NCBI GenBank assembly: GCA_014529385.2
Contig: CM043953.1
Coordinates: 95,908,342 to 95,972,341, forward strand
DNA length: 64,000 nt
Direction: 5' to 3'
Source of the DNA: Adiantum capillus-veneris
Taxonomy: Eukaryota > Streptophyta > Polypodiopsida > Polypodiales > Pteridaceae
Within the stretch, counting starts at the first letter, position 1. Each line of letters starts with the position of its first letter. Position numbers and translations under genes: made by a program. Positions 62,950 through 64,000 of this stretch are shown in pieces. The notes under the pieces were generated by a model. It was not told the origin of the DNA. It did no database searches and was given only the letters and a program-made list of their open reading frames with translations.

Positions 62950-64000
62950 TTGCATTACAAAATTAATTTTTGAATATAGTACAAACTTTATACCTCATTT
63001 GTCCCCTCAATCACAAGCACCATGTCATCAATTTCTTCGACATCTGAACATTTCGGATCAATGTCTTTCGGATTCCATTCTATCTCATCATCGGAGTTGA
63101 GATCATTTGCAAATTCTTCGTGTGTTTGAAAGCATCCAAAGCTTTCTTCAGTAGCATGTGTGGCTATCTTTGCTAGCTTATGCATAAGTTGCGTGTTACA
63201 AAATACATACACTAAGTCCGCAGCTCGTTTTGTACTTAATTGATTTCATTTTTTAATATGCACGAAAGAAATAAAGAACAATTTCTTTCCAGCTACCACT
63301 TAAGGTGGCAACAGACAATACGCTCAAAGCCACATGTTGAAGTTCCACTTTTTCTCCACCATACTCCTTCCATCAAACTGGTGTGCTCATCGTCTTGATA
63401 GCATCTATATACCAAGGATCCCCAAACATTCCTTATCTGCTAGTATAGGCCGGCTTTGTGTGTATGCCACCTGTTCATTTTGTTCAAAACAGAGCGTAAG
63501 AAAATGAATTCTCTCTTATAAACTTCACCAAGTGGTTTGCATCTAGAAGAATTTGCTTAATGGAAGGAATCCAAAGTCCTTCAAGAGCAGATTCAAAGTG
63601 TGGGCAACACATGGAACCCATTTAATCTTTGGATACTTTGCTTCAATTGCTTTTCCAGCTGCTTTGTAGTAGTTAGATGTATTATCTGTGACAATGGATG
63701 TCACATTTTTAGGCCCCCCAGCTGTTCTGATCAAATGCTCATATACACCAGCAAGATACCCACTAGCTTTCTCTTTCAAGGATTTGTCGGTCGCTTCAAG
63801 AAAGATGGATCTTCTTGGAAAAATCAACATCACATTAATCAATGGTTTCTTTTGACAATTTGTCCAACCATCTAGAGTGATCGTGCATCCATACTATGGC
63901 ACATAATCAGGAGTTGTGCGCTTTAAAATATTCTCTGATGTAGATTTCACTTTATTTAAATATTATGTACGCATCTTATTTTAATCAGGTACCACAAAAC
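62950..64000 (-). pseudogene. hAT-family transposase fragment (DUF659 and C-terminal region)
   Basis: Enters from the right edge. 63900-63543 holds the DUF659-type block: ASGYLAGVYEHLIRTAGG, SIVTDNTSNYYKAAGK, KWVPCVAHTLNLLLKDFG. 63240-62988 holds the hAT C-terminal region (LSTKRAADLVYVFCNTQLM) followed by an acidic tail (SDDEIEWNPKD). The region between (63240-63540) is frameshifted. Terminal repeats are not seen, so the element's limits are unknown. Confidence 0.8.

Overview
This window looks like repeat-dominated nuclear DNA from a land plant with a large genome. It is mostly LTR retrotransposons (Ty3/gypsy of at least three lineages, Ty1/copia of one family), one CACTA (En/Spm) DNA transposon and a piece of a hAT transposase, with long CT, GA, CA and G tracts. 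Introns, plant-type PBS sequences complementary to initiator tRNA-Met, and plant transposon domains (TNP2, DUF4216, Transposase_24, DUF659) support a plant. A seed-free lineage such as a fern is a guess only. I see no bacterial-type operon, rRNA gene or CRISPR array.

Layout. 1-964: 3' end of a dead gypsy pol (+). 965-~3503: a long LTR of family A (+), cut off at the right. ~3504-7741: chromovirus-like gypsy (-), missing its 3' half but keeping its 5' LTR and PBS. 7742-8836 and 19807-~24250: one gypsy element (+) split by a two-LTR, Tat-like gypsy (-) at 8837-19806. 24255-24923: an ORF cut by the next insertion. 24924-27803: 3' LTR and pol tail of a family A element (-). 27804-~28700: featureless AT-rich DNA. 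~28700-49431: a family A element (+) with a nearly continuous gag-pol frame. Its 3' LTR (34082-49431) was split twice, by an intact copia element (-, 35999-41420, TSD acacc) and by a CACTA element (41435-48707, TSD ttg), 14 bp apart.

49432-52544 is unassigned. 52545-53330 holds gypsy debris (-). 53650-54560 is a ~62 bp tandem array. 54773-56141 is a protein-kinase-like gene broken by frameshifts. 56336-56851 and 62427-62760 are low-copy-looking sequence split by a second copia copy (+, 56852-62421, TSD ggtta) that has many lesions. 62950-64000 is a hAT transposase fragment (-) running off the window.

The observation most worth following is inside the CACTA element. Between its transposase genes and its right terminus it carries a fragment of a host-like heavy-metal-associated (HMA/HIPP-type) gene, flanked by ~110 bp direct repeats. 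Other points: a 1376-residue gypsy pol frame that is open but has lost a catalytic integrase aspartate; two related gypsy elements whose first RNase H is degenerate while a second, archaeal-type RNase H keeps its acidic residues; and a PBS-like motif embedded in the LTRs of both Tat-like families.
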